Below, piece after piece: positions 60,801 through 64,000 of a stretch of 64,000 bases of DNA. A program made the translations under genes and the position numbers. The stretch comes from Combretum micranthum (taxonomy: Eukaryota; Streptophyta; Magnoliopsida; Myrtales; Combretaceae). The number at the start of each line of letters is the position of its first letter. Positions within the stretch are counted from its first letter, which is position 1. Location: contig JAMXBD010000065.1 of the NCBI GenBank assembly GCA_024138025.1, positions 1,847,501 through 1,911,500 of the forward strand, written 5' to 3'. The notes below the pieces were generated by a model. That model was given only the letters and a program-made list of their open reading frames with translations, did not search any database and was not told where the DNA came from.

Positions 60801-62919
60801 AAAGGCATTATATGGACTAAAACAATCCCTACATGCTTGGTTTGGACAATTTGCCAAGGTGATGATAGCTAGTGGTTACAAGCAAAGTCAAGGAGATCAT
60901 ACACTTTTCATCAAGTATTTGGTCTCAGGGGGGATCACTATTTTAAGTGTGTACGTAGATGACATTATTGTGACAAGAAACGATGAAGTAGAGAAGGAGG
61001 TCTCGAAGCGATGTTTAGCAAGGAATTTGAAATAAAAGATTTAGGAACATTGAAGTATTTCCTTGGAATTGAGGTGGCTCGATCAAGGTGGGGAATTTTT
61101 ATTTCCCAACAGAAGTATGTTACAGATCTGCTCAAGGAAACAGGCATGACGGCTAGCAAACCGGTTGGAACTCCCATTGAACAAAATCACAGATTAAGTG
61201 AGGCTCATGGAGATAAGGCAGTGGACAAAGAGATGTACCAAAGGCTTGTTGAGAAACCATTTACCTTGCACATACTAGGCTAGGCATAGCTTACTTAGTC
61301 AGTGTTATCAGTCAGTTTATGCATGATCCTAGTGAAATTCACCTACAGGCAGTTTACCTAGTGCTTCATCACTCAAAGGCACATCCAGGGAAGGGAATTT
61401 TGCTCAAAAAGGGGTTTGCAATTGATCTGGCAGTTTACACAAACGCGAACTTTGTAGGGTCTCTAGTCGATAGGTGATAAACTTCGGGCTCTTGTACCTT
61501 TCTTGGAGGAAACTTGATATCCTGGAGAAGCAAGAAACAGAGTGTGGTAGCAAGGTAGAGCTGAAGCAAAGTTTAGAGCTATGGCAGTAGGAGTATGTGA
61601 GTTATTGTGGGTCAAAATTATCCTAGAGGACCTGAGGATTCAATAGAACAAACCAATAAAGCTATAAAGCTACATCGTGATAACAAATCGGTTATAAATA
61701 TAGCCCATAACTCAGTGCAACATGACCCGACGAAACACATAGAGATAGACAGGCACTTTATTAAAGAGAAGTTAGACAATGGATTGATTTGTACTCCATA
61801 TGTCCCAATAGGACTTCAACTTGCAGATGTGATGACAAAGGAACTTTGTAATAACATGTTCCATGAGAATGTTAGTAAGCTGGGAATGGAAGATCTATAT
61901 ACACCAGCTTGAGGGGGAGTGTAGGAAATCTTGGATGAGTAATCTTAGAAGATATTTTAGGAAAGTTATTGAACATAATCAGGGTTAATAATTTGCTCCT
62001 AAAATTAAGAGAATTAGCTGTAATTAGCTATTGTAAGTAGGTATTGACTTTCCTTATCTAGTGTAGAAAAAATGGCATATATAGACTAGAATAAATTGTA
62101 AATGAAAAAAATTGTATTACAAAAATTTAACAAAATTTTTCAGTGTCCTTTTTCTTCAGTTGGTCAATAAAAGCAATGAAGATCTATGTCAATCTTTAAA
62201 TAATCAATTGTATGTCATAAACATATCTTTAGCTGCATCATTCCCTCAAATGGGGCATTTTTCTTTTATTGAAGCTTGTCATGTTCCTTTACTTGCTACA
62301 AGCTCTTAATTTCAGGTTATAAAAGATGATCTCCATCATTTAGCATGAGCTTCGTTAATGCTGAAAAACTTTTGGGTAGTTGTGTAGTCTTTTTGTTTCT
62401 CATATAATAATGAATATTTGTATTTACAAAATAGTACACAGGTTTGTGCATATAGCCGCTAAGGCTTCCAAATTGTATCTCTATTCTCTACTACTTAATA
62501 CGTGGCCACTTCATCAAATGTAATGCTGAAAGCTATACATGGAATTATGGTAGGGATTTTCCCTTTGTCCTGGTAATTGTTTAAAAAAGCTTTCCTTTTC
62601 AATATTCATCCAAAACTCCCACCTATTTCTACTGATAAATTGGAGACATTTCTGGATTGTTTTCGGACTGTTTATATTTTCCTTCCAAGTTAAAGTCCAT
62701 GGAGTCCAGTCAGTTTGACACATCTGTGAGGTGCTCAGTTTTGTTTGGTAGTTAAAGCAAAATAGTATGCCATCTGAGTTCAAGAATAAGCTGTTTATCT
62801 ATTGCTTGCAGGTTGGATATATATGCTGGAGATGGCTCTGAAAGTTTATTCACATGGATTTGAAAATTATTGGAGGGATGGTCAAAACCGCTTTGATTTC
62901 TGTATAACATGGATAATAG
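12629..62919 (+). CDS. TPC1: TPC1, vacuolar two-pore cation channel (partial, 15 exons)
   Basis: Plant TPC1 forms the slow vacuolar channel of the tonoplast. It is a homodimer of subunits with two six-helix domains, opened by cytosolic Ca2+ and depolarisation and restrained by luminal Ca2+. The 15 exons join in frame to 521 codons and align without a gap to Arabidopsis TPC1 over the regions I compared, at a constant offset of +14. They run: N-terminus (1-54), S1 (exon 2), S2 (exon 4), S3-S4 (exons 5-6), S5 and pore 1 with [10 protein letters not shown] (exon 7), S6 (exon 8), EF-hands (loops 349-360 and 390-401), S7 (exon 13), luminal loop (exon 14) and S8 (exon 15). Exons: 12629-12790, 13721-13864, 13962-14069, 15249-15344, 18022-18152, 37787-37847, 37994-38160, 38434-38539, 38650-38727, 39405-39466, 40404-40476, 41419-41484, 41577-41720, 57296-57353, 62812-62919. 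All introns are GT-AG. No frameshift or stop is seen. The remaining C-terminal third (S9-S12) lies outside the window. Confidence 0.96.
12799..12856 (+). repeat. (CT)n then (CTAT)n microsatellite in intron 1
   Basis: A CT run of about 35 bases grades into TATC/CTAT repeats starting eight bases after the exon 1 donor site. A GA-rich run (13016-13045) lies further along the same intron. Confidence 0.9.
13721..13864 (+). CDS. TPC1: TPC1 exon 2
   Basis: 48 codons after ATCGCTGCAG. Begins [17 protein letters not shown] and contains S1 ([17 protein letters not shown]). The donor is GTCTGT, phase 0. Confidence 0.95.
13962..14069 (+). CDS. TPC1: TPC1 exon 3
   Basis: 36 codons after [28 protein letters not shown] is the S1-S2 luminal segment, then [16 protein letters not shown] leads into S2. 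Donor GTAAGC, phase 0. Confidence 0.95.
14070..15248 (+). other. TPC1 intron 3, no embedded element seen
   Basis: About 1.2 kb of AT-rich intron sequence without recognisable transposon ends. The small open frames at 14186-14843 have no family homology. Confidence 0.6.
15249..15344 (+). CDS. TPC1: TPC1 exon 4
   Basis: 32 codons after TCATGCAG encoding S2: [20 protein letters not shown], then [12 protein letters not shown]. Donor GTACAC, phase 0. Confidence 0.95.
15931..17665. mobile_element. LTR-like non-coding insertion in TPC1 intron 4
   Basis: Starts TGCAATGCCCTAAATTTAGG and ends GGTATTTCA, flanked by AGAAT (15926-15930) and AGAAC (17666-17670). The 1.7-kb interior is non-coding and rich in ACACGAG/CTCGTGT words (16780-17030), resembling the palindrome-rich 8037-11452 insertion in design though not in sequence. 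A solo LTR of a Gypsy-type family is the likeliest explanation. Confidence 0.55.
17690..17880. repeat. Possible SINE-like dispersed repeat
   Basis: The segment GGAGGTCTTGACTTCGAATT resembles a pol III B-box. Similar wording (GGTCTTGAATTCAAACCCTC) appears at 63353-63373. The A-box and a poly(A) tail were not identified, so the class is uncertain. Confidence 0.25.
18022..18152 (+). CDS. TPC1: TPC1 exon 5
   Basis: 43 codons plus two bases, after TTGTTTTTAG. Encodes S3 ([20 protein letters not shown]) and the start of S4 ([18 protein letters not shown]). Arg 214 is split across the very long intron 5. Donor AG|GTACCA. Confidence 0.95.
18155..19360 (+). other. Intron 5, proximal unique part
   Basis: About 1.2 kb of ordinary intron sequence before the nested retrotransposons begin. 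A C-rich run (CCGCCCCCCCTCCCC) occurs at 19231-19245. No element ends are seen. Confidence 0.5.
19370..19720 (+). pseudogene. Copia protease-region relic
   Basis: In shifting + strand frames the sequence resembles the Copia protease and downstream part: a SAMGH stretch, then [20 protein letters not shown] and [20 protein letters not shown]. Frameshifts and stops break it. It lies in the opposite orientation to the adjacent minus-strand Copia relic at 19740 and so probably belongs to a different insertion or a rearranged part. Confidence 0.5.
19740..21554 (-). pseudogene. Old Copia H, RT and RNase H portion
   Basis: Minus-strand relic most similar to Copia E in intron 13. 20006-19755 carries [20 protein letters not shown] and [20 protein letters not shown], the RT end. 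21240-20906 mirrors E around 43836-44060 (the [14 protein letters not shown] region), with frameshifts. It is interrupted by a LINE-like piece at 20405-20905. A 38-bp tandem duplication lies at 20215-20291. Three younger elements later split H, and its other parts are at 24651-24692, 29622-29956 and 36837-37330. Confidence 0.75.
20405..20905 (-). mobile_element. 5'-truncated LINE-like fragment
   Basis: Inserted in Copia H. A T-rich run (20399-20417) forms the poly(A) end on the minus strand. The minus-strand frame ends with an [10 protein letters not shown] and then [12 protein letters not shown] arrangement, resembling the C-terminal tail of plant LINE ORF2. The left flank AAATCTTCCT and right AAATTCTTCT may be target duplications. 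No RT core is present. Confidence 0.45.
21555..21820 (-). repeat. Copia A 3' LTR
   Basis: 266 bp, a direct repeat of 24398-24650 with scattered substitutions and a longer A run (21791-21807). Confidence 0.9.
21901..22800 (-). pseudogene. Copia A RT end and RNase H
   Basis: Reading leftward: YVGDIIVT near 22770 (usual Copia YVDD changed to YVGD), [20 protein letters not shown], then [20 protein letters not shown] (22595). [20 protein letters not shown] follows, then the RNase H parts [18 protein letters not shown] and [20 protein letters not shown], and [18 protein letters not shown] near 21970. Stops and frameshifts separate the blocks. Confidence 0.88.
22800..23874 (-). pseudogene. Copia A gag and protease
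   Basis: Frames 23874-23638 and 23615-23256 give the Gag C-terminal half ([24 protein letters not shown] knuckle [18 protein letters not shown]). 23213-23028 is the protease part ([20 protein letters not shown], ending in [12 protein letters not shown]). Near 22815 a RLGHLSL block of the GAG-pre-integrase domain runs straight into the RT active-site region, marking a large deletion. Confidence 0.85.
24398..24650 (-). repeat. Copia A 5' LTR
   Basis: 253 bp. The minus-strand end abuts the primer site TGGTTTCAAAGCC. Confidence 0.9.
24693..24900 (+). repeat. Copia B 5' LTR
   Basis: 208 bp, TGTATGAATATT to TTTCTCCACA, next to the primer site. Confidence 0.9.
24990..27060 (+). pseudogene. Copia B gag, protease and integrase remnants
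   Basis: Gag begins around 25017 ([20 protein letters not shown]). The protease start [20 protein letters not shown] is near 26123 with frame breaks. Integrase wording recurs between 26690 and 27060 ([18 protein letters not shown]). An internal A run (25510-25526) and multiple stops make it non-coding. Confidence 0.75.
27903..28604 (+). pseudogene. Copia B reverse transcriptase
   Basis: 27903-28352 encodes the RT N-terminal half ([81 protein letters not shown]). A stop then breaks the frame, and 28374-28604 continues with the intact active-site motif YVDDIIIT and [17 protein letters not shown] few point mutations would account for the breaks. RNase H remnants ([28 protein letters not shown]) follow to about 29400. 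Confidence 0.9.
29424..29621 (+). repeat. Copia B 3' LTR
   Basis: 198 bp, TGTAGGAATATT to TTTCTCCGCA, preceded by the purine tract. Confidence 0.9.
29622..29956 (-). pseudogene. Copia H fragment (integrase end)
   Basis: The minus frame around 29930-29740 reads [17 protein letters not shown] and ends in [13 protein letters not shown], homologous to the end of the Copia integrase. It lies between Copia B and Copia C and is the same relic as 19740-21554. Confidence 0.75.
29957..30186 (-). repeat. Copia C 3' LTR
   Basis: 230 bp, a direct repeat of 36576-36836. It lacks a roughly 30-bp segment present in the other copy (around 36657-36687). Confidence 0.9.
30187..31910 (-). pseudogene. Copia C RT and RNase H remnants
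   Basis: The minus-strand text includes [20 protein letters not shown] and [19 protein letters not shown] (31780-31590), the RT start. YVDDIIL-like coding lies near 31145, and the RNase H end [13 protein letters not shown] near 30350. Frames are broken throughout. Confidence 0.8.
32341..33388 (-). repeat. Overlapping tandem duplications in Copia C integrase
   Basis: A 289-bp unit (32341-32629) is repeated at 32630-32936 with a small insertion. A second unit of about 270 bp (32850-33120) is repeated at 33121-33388. As a result the integrase C-terminal coding text ([36 protein letters not shown]) appears two or more times. This is later damage, not a functional repeat domain. Confidence 0.85.
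33501..34368 (-). pseudogene. Copia C protease and GAG-pre-integrase region
   Basis: 34078-33806 holds [20 protein letters not shown] and [20 protein letters not shown] (protease and downstream). 33809-33501 holds [20 protein letters not shown], the GAG-pre-integrase motif. 34368-34250 carries the zinc-knuckle [18 protein letters not shown] with a frame slip. The TRIM element interrupts just upstream of the knuckle. Confidence 0.82.
34363..34758 (-). repeat. TRIM 3' LTR
   Basis: About 396 bp, similar to 35284-35675 along its length (shared words include ACGCCCTCTTGGCTTTG-like and GCATCAACTCCCAA). The right end is uncertain by a few bases. Confidence 0.75.
35284..35675 (-). repeat. TRIM 5' LTR
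   Basis: About 392 bp, TGTCACGGAACAGG to GGAGCGTGACA, next to the primer site. Confidence 0.75.
35680..36480 (-). pseudogene. Copia C gag
   Basis: The minus-strand text in broken frames reads [19 protein letters not shown], then [20 protein letters not shown], and later [20 protein letters not shown], matching the Copia Gag polyprotein. Stops are present, for example after KSWRA. Confidence 0.8.
36576..36836 (-). repeat. Copia C 5' LTR
   Basis: 261 bp with a (TA)n tract (36630-36646). It abuts the primer site. Confidence 0.9.
36837..37330 (-). pseudogene. Copia H fragment (integrase first half)
   Basis: The minus frame 37221-36967 includes [20 protein letters not shown] and [21 protein letters not shown] shift then leads into a [17 protein letters not shown] block. 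The order matches Copia E integrase at 45190-44950. The relic's 5' end is lost near 37330. Confidence 0.75.
37787..37847 (+). CDS. TPC1: TPC1 exon 6
   Basis: 61 bases after TCTATTTAG, completing Arg 214 and encoding [20 protein letters not shown] (rest of S4 and the S4-S5 linker). It lies 19.6 kb from exon 5 but is in frame and in register with it. Donor GTTAGT, phase 0. Confidence 0.95.
37994..38160 (+). CDS. TPC1: TPC1 exon 7
   Basis: 167 bases after TACTGGCAG. Encodes S5 ([18 protein letters not shown]), E253 and D254 (equivalent to Arabidopsis E239/D240, luminal Ca2+ ligands) and the pore-1 helix and filter [18 protein letters not shown]. Lys 290 is split. Donor GTAAGT. Confidence 0.96.
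38434..38539 (+). CDS. TPC1: TPC1 exon 8
   Basis: 106 bases after CTTTTTCAG encoding [20 protein letters not shown] and [15 protein letters not shown], the S6 gate helix. Donor GTACAG, phase 0. Confidence 0.96.
38650..38727 (+). CDS. TPC1: TPC1 exon 9
   Basis: 26 codons after [29 protein letters not shown] then KLIDKH, the entering helix and first residues of EF-hand 1. Donor GTATGT. Confidence 0.95.
39405..39466 (+). CDS. TPC1: TPC1 exon 10
   Basis: 62 bases after [27 protein letters not shown], the rest of EF-hand 1. Arg 372 is split. Donor GTATTT. Confidence 0.95.
39484..39546 (+). repeat. Poly-pyrimidine C-rich tract in intron 10
   Basis: Runs of C interrupted by T or A, including a run of about a dozen C residues, then CCGGGCGGGGCC, starting 18 bases after the exon 10 donor site. 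Confidence 0.85.
40404..40476 (+). CDS. TPC1: TPC1 exon 11
   Basis: 73 bases after [30 protein letters not shown] then HDFK, the first part of EF-hand 2. Donor GTATGG, phase 0. Confidence 0.95.
40848..41331. repeat. 241-bp tandem duplication in TPC1 intron 11
   Basis: 40848-41088 and 41089-41331 are adjacent direct copies (both contain AGTGAAGGGAGTGTTGAGTA and ATTTGGAATTCTAAGTT) with scattered differences. The copies are non-coding. Confidence 0.9.
41419..41484 (+). CDS. TPC1: TPC1 exon 12
   Basis: 22 codons after [28 protein letters not shown] then DT, completing EF-hand 2 with Glu 401 at loop position 12. Donor GTAAGT. Confidence 0.95.
41577..41720 (+). CDS. TPC1: TPC1 exon 13
   Basis: 48 codons after GATTGCAG. 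Starts [20 protein letters not shown], then S7 ([20 protein letters not shown]). Glu 464 matches Arabidopsis E450. Donor GTATGT opens the 15.6-kb intron 13. Confidence 0.95.
41935..42158. repeat. Dispersed non-coding repeat split by Copia E
   Basis: Wording such as TAATAATTCACACTATATCT and GAGATGGTTATGGTATTTAC repeats imperfectly at 42065-42140 and is related to 40715-40745, 47045-47095 and 54205-54260. Copia E inserted in it at 42164, and the rest continues at 46925-47110. Confidence 0.45.
42164..42341 (-). repeat. Copia E 3' LTR
   Basis: 178 bp, TGTAAAGTTTAAAC to GCCTATAACA, a direct repeat of 46740-46919. Confidence 0.9.
42599..44060 (-). pseudogene. Copia E RT and RNase H
   Basis: 44042-43857 gives [20 protein letters not shown] and [20 protein letters not shown] (RT). 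43422-43234 gives [20 protein letters not shown]. 43233-42997 and 42937-42599 repeat the post-RT block [20 protein letters not shown] / [20 protein letters not shown] because of a 173-bp tandem duplication (42849-43021 and 43022-43197). A second tandem duplication of 118 bp lies at 43530-43764. Confidence 0.88.
44740..45200 (-). pseudogene. Copia E integrase
   Basis: 45038-44751 encodes [20 protein letters not shown] and [20 protein letters not shown], followed by [20 protein letters not shown], the integrase core end with the [10 protein letters not shown] motif. Further 5' text continues to 45190 in another frame. Confidence 0.88.
46000..46730 (-). other. Copia E leader of unknown origin replacing gag
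   Basis: Between the primer site and the zinc-knuckle remnant lie about 730 bp with no Gag homology in any frame. The part 46040-46640 is less AT-rich than its surroundings. The longest minus frame (46297-46061) encodes [20 protein letters not shown] and has no family I recognise. It could be captured host sequence or a family-specific leader. Confidence 0.45.
46740..46919 (-). repeat. Copia E 5' LTR
   Basis: 180 bp, TGTAAAGTATAAAC to GCCTATAACA, abutting the primer site. Confidence 0.9.
47503..48216. mobile_element. GAGACGAG-family MITE
   Basis: About 714 bp with imperfect inverted ends. The left AAAGGAGACAAATAATAATA... AAAAATGCCACTAG matches the reverse complement of the right end AAAGAAACAAATAATAATG... 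AAAAATGCCACTAG. Near both ends and inside are palindromic CTCTTGAAGAGACGAG units (47623, 47660, 47910, 47940, 48110). No coding sequence and no clear 9-bp target duplication. Confidence 0.7.
48318..48372. repeat. Micro-insertion with poly(A) between direct repeats
   Basis: The word TTACACATTGCTTT occurs at 48319-48332 and again at 48358-48371. Between them is only ATTTAACC followed by about 16 A residues. The arrangement resembles the target duplications and tail of an extremely truncated retroposed sequence. Confidence 0.5.
48378..50712 (-). mobile_element. PMD-bearing TIR element, left (inverted) copy
   Basis: Minus-strand copy of the element at 51221-53748. The outer end at 48378 has the terminal sequence GGGAAAAGGAATAAAATATT, followed by the TTGCCATTGGGAT...TAGGCAACATGATCTCGTCTCTT block shared with the other element. 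The inner end stops at a lone GAGACGAGGTC near 50712 and lacks the rest of the terminal repeat, so this copy is truncated there. Internal similarity to the right copy is high, about 90% by eye over the PMD region. Confidence 0.78.
48960..49980 (-). pseudogene. PMD-like gene, left copy
   Basis: On the minus strand, exon-like text from about 49975 to 49680 matches the right copy and ends with the PMD-type signature WIAEWDG...YFQW, then HAITRH and a stop. After a probable intron ending TTACTTGTAG, the text [27 protein letters not shown] (about 49500-49440) and an Arg/Gly-rich tail follow. Stops and frame changes make it a pseudogene. PMD proteins (MAIN/MAIL1 relatives) occur both as host genes and within plant transposons. 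Confidence 0.6.
50713..51220. other. Spacer between the two inverted PMD elements
   Basis: About 500 bp, including an A run (50770-50781), a moderately AT-rich segment (50800-50940) and very AT-rich DNA to 51220. No coding or terminal repeat is recognised. Confidence 0.5.
51221..53748 (+). mobile_element. PMD-bearing TIR element, right copy
   Basis: Terminal inverted repeats face each other: the left reads ATTACAAAATTACTATCGGG...TTAGGCAACATGAGACGAGG (51256-51313). The right end, reverse-complemented, reads ATTACAAAATTACCATCGGG...TTAGGCAACATAACCTCG. Both ends carry GAGACGAG palindromes (51300-51420; 53625-53690). The interior has a PMD-like gene in + orientation with a 5' leader and a long 3' non-coding part. 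The GAGACGAG ends are shared with the MULE-type MITEs, so this is likely a larger Mutator-like relative. A target duplication was not found. Confidence 0.75.
52209..53020 (+). pseudogene. Plant mobile domain (PMD)-like gene, right copy
   Basis: The first block (52209-52472) encodes [20 protein letters not shown], then a [20 protein letters not shown] block and [11 protein letters not shown], which follow the PMD pattern of a Leu-Tyr-x-Ile-Asp start, a W-rich middle and a YxxWYxxIT end. A likely intron ends TTGCTTGCAG at 52599. The next block begins [19 protein letters not shown], meets a stop, and continues [20 protein letters not shown] and [14 protein letters not shown], an Arg/Gly-rich tail. 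The upstream half of a normal PMD is missing. Frame breaks indicate a pseudogene. Confidence 0.65.
53755..54280 (+). other. Intron 13 segment, nothing recognised
   Basis: An A-rich purine run (53766-53805) is followed by ordinary intron-like sequence. The last part (54205-54260) is related to the dispersed repeat at 41935. Confidence 0.45.
54591..55389. mobile_element. Pack-MULE-like element in Copia G
   Basis: The left end GGTTTAAGGAAAAAAAATAA mirrors the right end AGGGTTAAGGAAAAAAATAA (as seen reverse-complemented in the duplicated copy ending at 55624). Nine-bp flanks AAGAAAGGC (54582-54590) and AAAAAAGGG / AAGAAAGGG (55390-55398, 55625-55633) fit a MULE target duplication. GAGACGAG-type palindromes lie near both ends (54680; 55230-55340). 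The interior (54780-55215) carries non-MULE sequence with an open frame on the minus strand. Confidence 0.7.
54812..55012 (-). CDS. Unrecognised ORF inside a Pack-MULE-like element
   Basis: 66 codons from [23 protein letters not shown], then [20 protein letters not shown], then [21 protein letters not shown] do not recognise the family. The sequence is amphipathic and protein-like rather than simple repeat, and lies between MULE ends, so it may be a captured host exon. A Lys-rich frame lies just upstream (55214-55026). Whether it is transcribed is unknown. Confidence 0.35.
   Translation of the reverse strand: MGLYGIQQFTTLEGFQQFVDKAMERLLIDAEKILFTSLKCGSFKKSNVDYRNSSAYCIFNMIFKEA
55265..55690. 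repeat. Tandem duplication spanning MULE end and Copia flank
   Basis: Two adjacent units, about 55265-55456 and 55457-55690, each consist of the right end of the MULE-like element followed by the same Copia G flank (GGGATCGAG, then AATTTGTTTGTAAACTGGGG, to AGCAAAGGCAC). The duplication therefore happened after the MULE inserted. Confidence 0.85.
56803..57295 (+). other. Intron 13, distal unique part
   Basis: About 490 bp of ordinary intron sequence leading to the exon 14 acceptor, with no element recognised. Confidence 0.5.
57296..57353 (+). CDS. TPC1: TPC1 exon 14
   Basis: 58 bases after CCTTTTCAG encoding [19 protein letters not shown] plus one base of Gly 486. This is the luminal S7-S8 loop. 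D468 equals Arabidopsis D454 (the fou2 site) and E470 equals E456, but N471 occupies the E457 position. Donor GTAAGT. Confidence 0.95.
57660..58081 (+). other. Intron 14 segment before Copia F
   Basis: Ordinary intron sequence. A short internal repetition (AATAATGATCATAAACATGT then CACAATCATGATTACAAACA at 57900-57990, each followed by GAGCACTTTAGAG-like wording) is the only structure seen. Confidence 0.45.
58082..58286 (+). repeat. Copia F 5' LTR
   Basis: 205 bp, repeated at 61920-62158. Ends CATAATTCTTCA beside the primer site. Confidence 0.9.
58498..59016 (+). pseudogene. Copia F protease region
   Basis: 172 codons from an ATG. Contains the aspartic protease start [20 protein letters not shown] (DSGATDHM) and the usual [15 protein letters not shown] and [14 protein letters not shown] blocks, then the start of the GAG-pre-integrase domain, ending at a stop just before the WHxRLxH position. 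It lacks the Gag and zinc-knuckle part that normally precedes it. Confidence 0.9.
59322..60046 (+). pseudogene. Copia F integrase and linker
   Basis: 59322-59579 encodes [20 protein letters not shown] and [20 protein letters not shown], the integrase core end. 59631-59969 and 59780-60046 share the following text in two frames ([20 protein letters not shown], then [12 protein letters not shown]), showing a frameshift near 59790. Confidence 0.88.
60303..61283 (+). pseudogene. Copia F reverse transcriptase
   Basis: 60303-60488 starts the RT ([20 protein letters not shown]). 60460-61035 continues after a frameshift with [40 protein letters not shown], then [20 protein letters not shown] and the intact active site [12 protein letters not shown]. 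61011-61283 continues in yet another frame: [20 protein letters not shown]. Three frames in about 1 kb indicate two indels. Confidence 0.92.
61607..61912 (+). pseudogene. Copia F RNase H C-terminal part
   Basis: 101 codons containing [20 protein letters not shown] and [20 protein letters not shown], then the terminal LADVMTKEL block. It ends just before the purine tract and 3' LTR. The upstream RNase H part (61290-61600) is broken by stops. Confidence 0.88.
61920..62158 (+). repeat. Copia F 3' LTR
   Basis: 239 bp. The end (TTTTTCTTCA) is fixed by the following GTTGG target duplication. Confidence 0.88.
62812..62919 (+). CDS. TPC1: TPC1 exon 15
   Basis: 108 bases after ATTGCTTGCAG. Completes Gly 486 and encodes [20 protein letters not shown], then [15 protein letters not shown] (S8 and its cytosolic side), leaving one base of the next codon. 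Donor GTAACT. The next exon (S9, S10) is not in the window. Confidence 0.95.
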
Positions 62920-64000
62920 GTAACTATTTAACATGTTATTAATACATTGAACATCCTCTAACTTTTCTTCACATAACCCCATTCCTATAATTCACTAACT
63001 GCTGGAGATGTTTGCAGATTTTCAAAGTTTATAACTGCATTTTTTTTCCTCTTTACTGATGGATGCAATTGTGCTACTTTCAATAGACATACCCCAGGAC
63101 TCAATTGTTAGGCATGCACTTATAAATTGTAAACAGAAAACTTGCACTGGAATTGCACCTTTTCTTCACTTACACAATAAATTTTCTATTGAAATTTCAG
63201 AAGCATTTTCTGCTGTCATGCACCTTACTAGAAATCAAGAGATCTATCTAAATGTTGTTGTTACTAGTAGAAGCTAAAGTTTGATTTTGTTTGTTAATCA
63301 ATATCACTCAATTGGTCATGAATCTATATTTTGTTATGGTGCCAAAGCTTGGGGTCTTGAATTCAAACCCTCGCACTGACCTGATAGGCTTTGAAGTTCC
63401 AAATAATGCAATCTAGGATGGGGAGATGGGGTGAATTAACATTTGAAAAATGTCCTAAATTTTTTCTCCTCCTTGGAAATAATTAATTTAACTTGGGTTG
63501 ATTTGAAGATGAAGAGAAATAGGAAAATAAATTAATATAAGAAGAATGGATCGTGAATTATGGAGGTTCCTCCTTTTGCACCTTTCTTCTCTACCAGTTC
63601 AACCATTGGAAATGCACTAAGTTGTCTAGTAAACACTTTATATGAGTTCACACTTCTTTGTCTTTCACAAGGACTTACAGCCTCACAATTACATGGGGAG
63701 ATGCTCAGTCACAAACTTCTATCTGCTTCTACAAGTTCTTGACTCTGTTTAGCTTATCCTAACAAACACTTCAGACTTATTCCCTTGTAACTAACTTCTA
63801 CTTGTAGTATAGCTGAACTTAAAAGTTGAAACAACAATAACCATATAAAAGCCTTATGTCTAGTCGAAAATTCACTTTTGGCTGTAGTTCAAATAGATTC
63901 CCTCCTCCTTAACTTCACACCTATTCAGAGTGGATGAGCTAACCACTATTAAGGAAGACCTAGAATTCCTATGCTGGAATTGATTATAAAAAAATAATAG
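62920..64000 (+). other. TPC1 intron 15 (partial)
   Basis: No continuation of the TPC1 frame is found. A TTTGCAG at 63013-63019 is not followed by channel-like coding. 63353-63373 resembles the SINE-like wording seen near 17735. The intron runs past the window end. Confidence 0.6.

Larger units (their letters stand above)
58082..62158 (+). mobile_element. Copia F, gag-deleted
   Basis: 4.08 kb in TPC1 sense orientation. LTRs at 58082-58286 and 61920-62158 (TGTAGGAAATCT to TCTTCA). Target duplication GTTGG at 58077-58081 and 62159-62163. Primer site TGGTATTAGAGCCC at 58287-58300 and purine tract TTGAGGGGGAG before the 3' LTR. Internal order is protease, integrase, RT, RNase H. Gag is missing: only about 200 bp separate the primer site from the protease frame. 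The 3' LTR has an extra 34 bp near its end. Confidence 0.93.

Noticed and set aside
63013..63100. Possible TPC1 exon 16 after TTTGCAG at 63013-63019
   Set aside because: The following sequence does not encode the expected S9 segment in any frame. The real exon is presumably beyond the window.
1..64000. CRISPR arrays, bacterial operons or phage-type systems
   Set aside because: The window is plant nuclear DNA. The repeats are LTRs, MITEs and tandem duplications without regularly spaced unique spacers.

Overview
The window is nuclear DNA of a flowering plant, most likely a eudicot. It is AT-rich, with GT-AG introns, plant-type Copia and Gypsy retrotransposons, Mutator-like elements and a plant mobile domain (PMD) gene. 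The species cannot be named from the sequence. Only one host gene is recognisable: TPC1, the vacuolar two-pore cation channel. It runs on the + strand from an ATG at 12629 and leaves the window on the right. I can place 15 exons (521 codons), each joined in frame at GT-AG sites. They cover the N-terminus, channel domain I (S1-S6), both EF-hands, S7 and S8. The S9-S12 half lies beyond position 64000.

Layout. 1-12628 is intergenic. It holds a young, deleted Ty3/Gypsy element (157-4107, target duplication TAGCC), a 400-bp MULE-type MITE with a 9-bp target duplication (6045-6444), a second MITE-like inverted repeat (6604-6953) and a large non-coding LTR-like insertion (8037-11452). TPC1 exons 1-5 follow (12629-18152), with a second LTR-like insertion in intron 4. 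Intron 5 (18153-37786, 19.6 kb) is a nest: a decayed Copia on the minus strand (19740 to about 37330) was hit separately by Copia A (21555-24650), Copia B (24693-29621) and Copia C (29957-36836). Copia C in turn contains a short TRIM-like element (34363-35675). Exons 6-13 are compact (37787-41720). Intron 13 (15.6 kb) holds Copia E (42164-46919), a MULE MITE, two inverted copies of a PMD-bearing TIR element (48378-50712 and 51221-53748), and an old Copia (G) interrupted by a Pack-MULE-like element. Exons 14 and 15 flank Copia F (58082-62158) in intron 14.

Most insertions are supported by LTR pairs, a tRNA-Met-type primer site, a polypurine tract and a 5-bp target duplication. No element appears autonomous. 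Several carry internal deletions, two of which fuse distant domains directly: RT to integrase in the Gypsy, and GAG-pre-integrase to RT in Copia A. The palindrome family with core CTCTTNAAGAGACGAG marks the ends of the MULE/PMD elements at several loci. The TPC1 reading frame is uninterrupted, so the gene is probably functional despite spanning more than 50 kb. Two residue-level features deserve comparison with other species: a first EF-hand loop lacking most acidic ligands, and Asn at the position equivalent to Arabidopsis Glu457 in the luminal S7-S8 loop.
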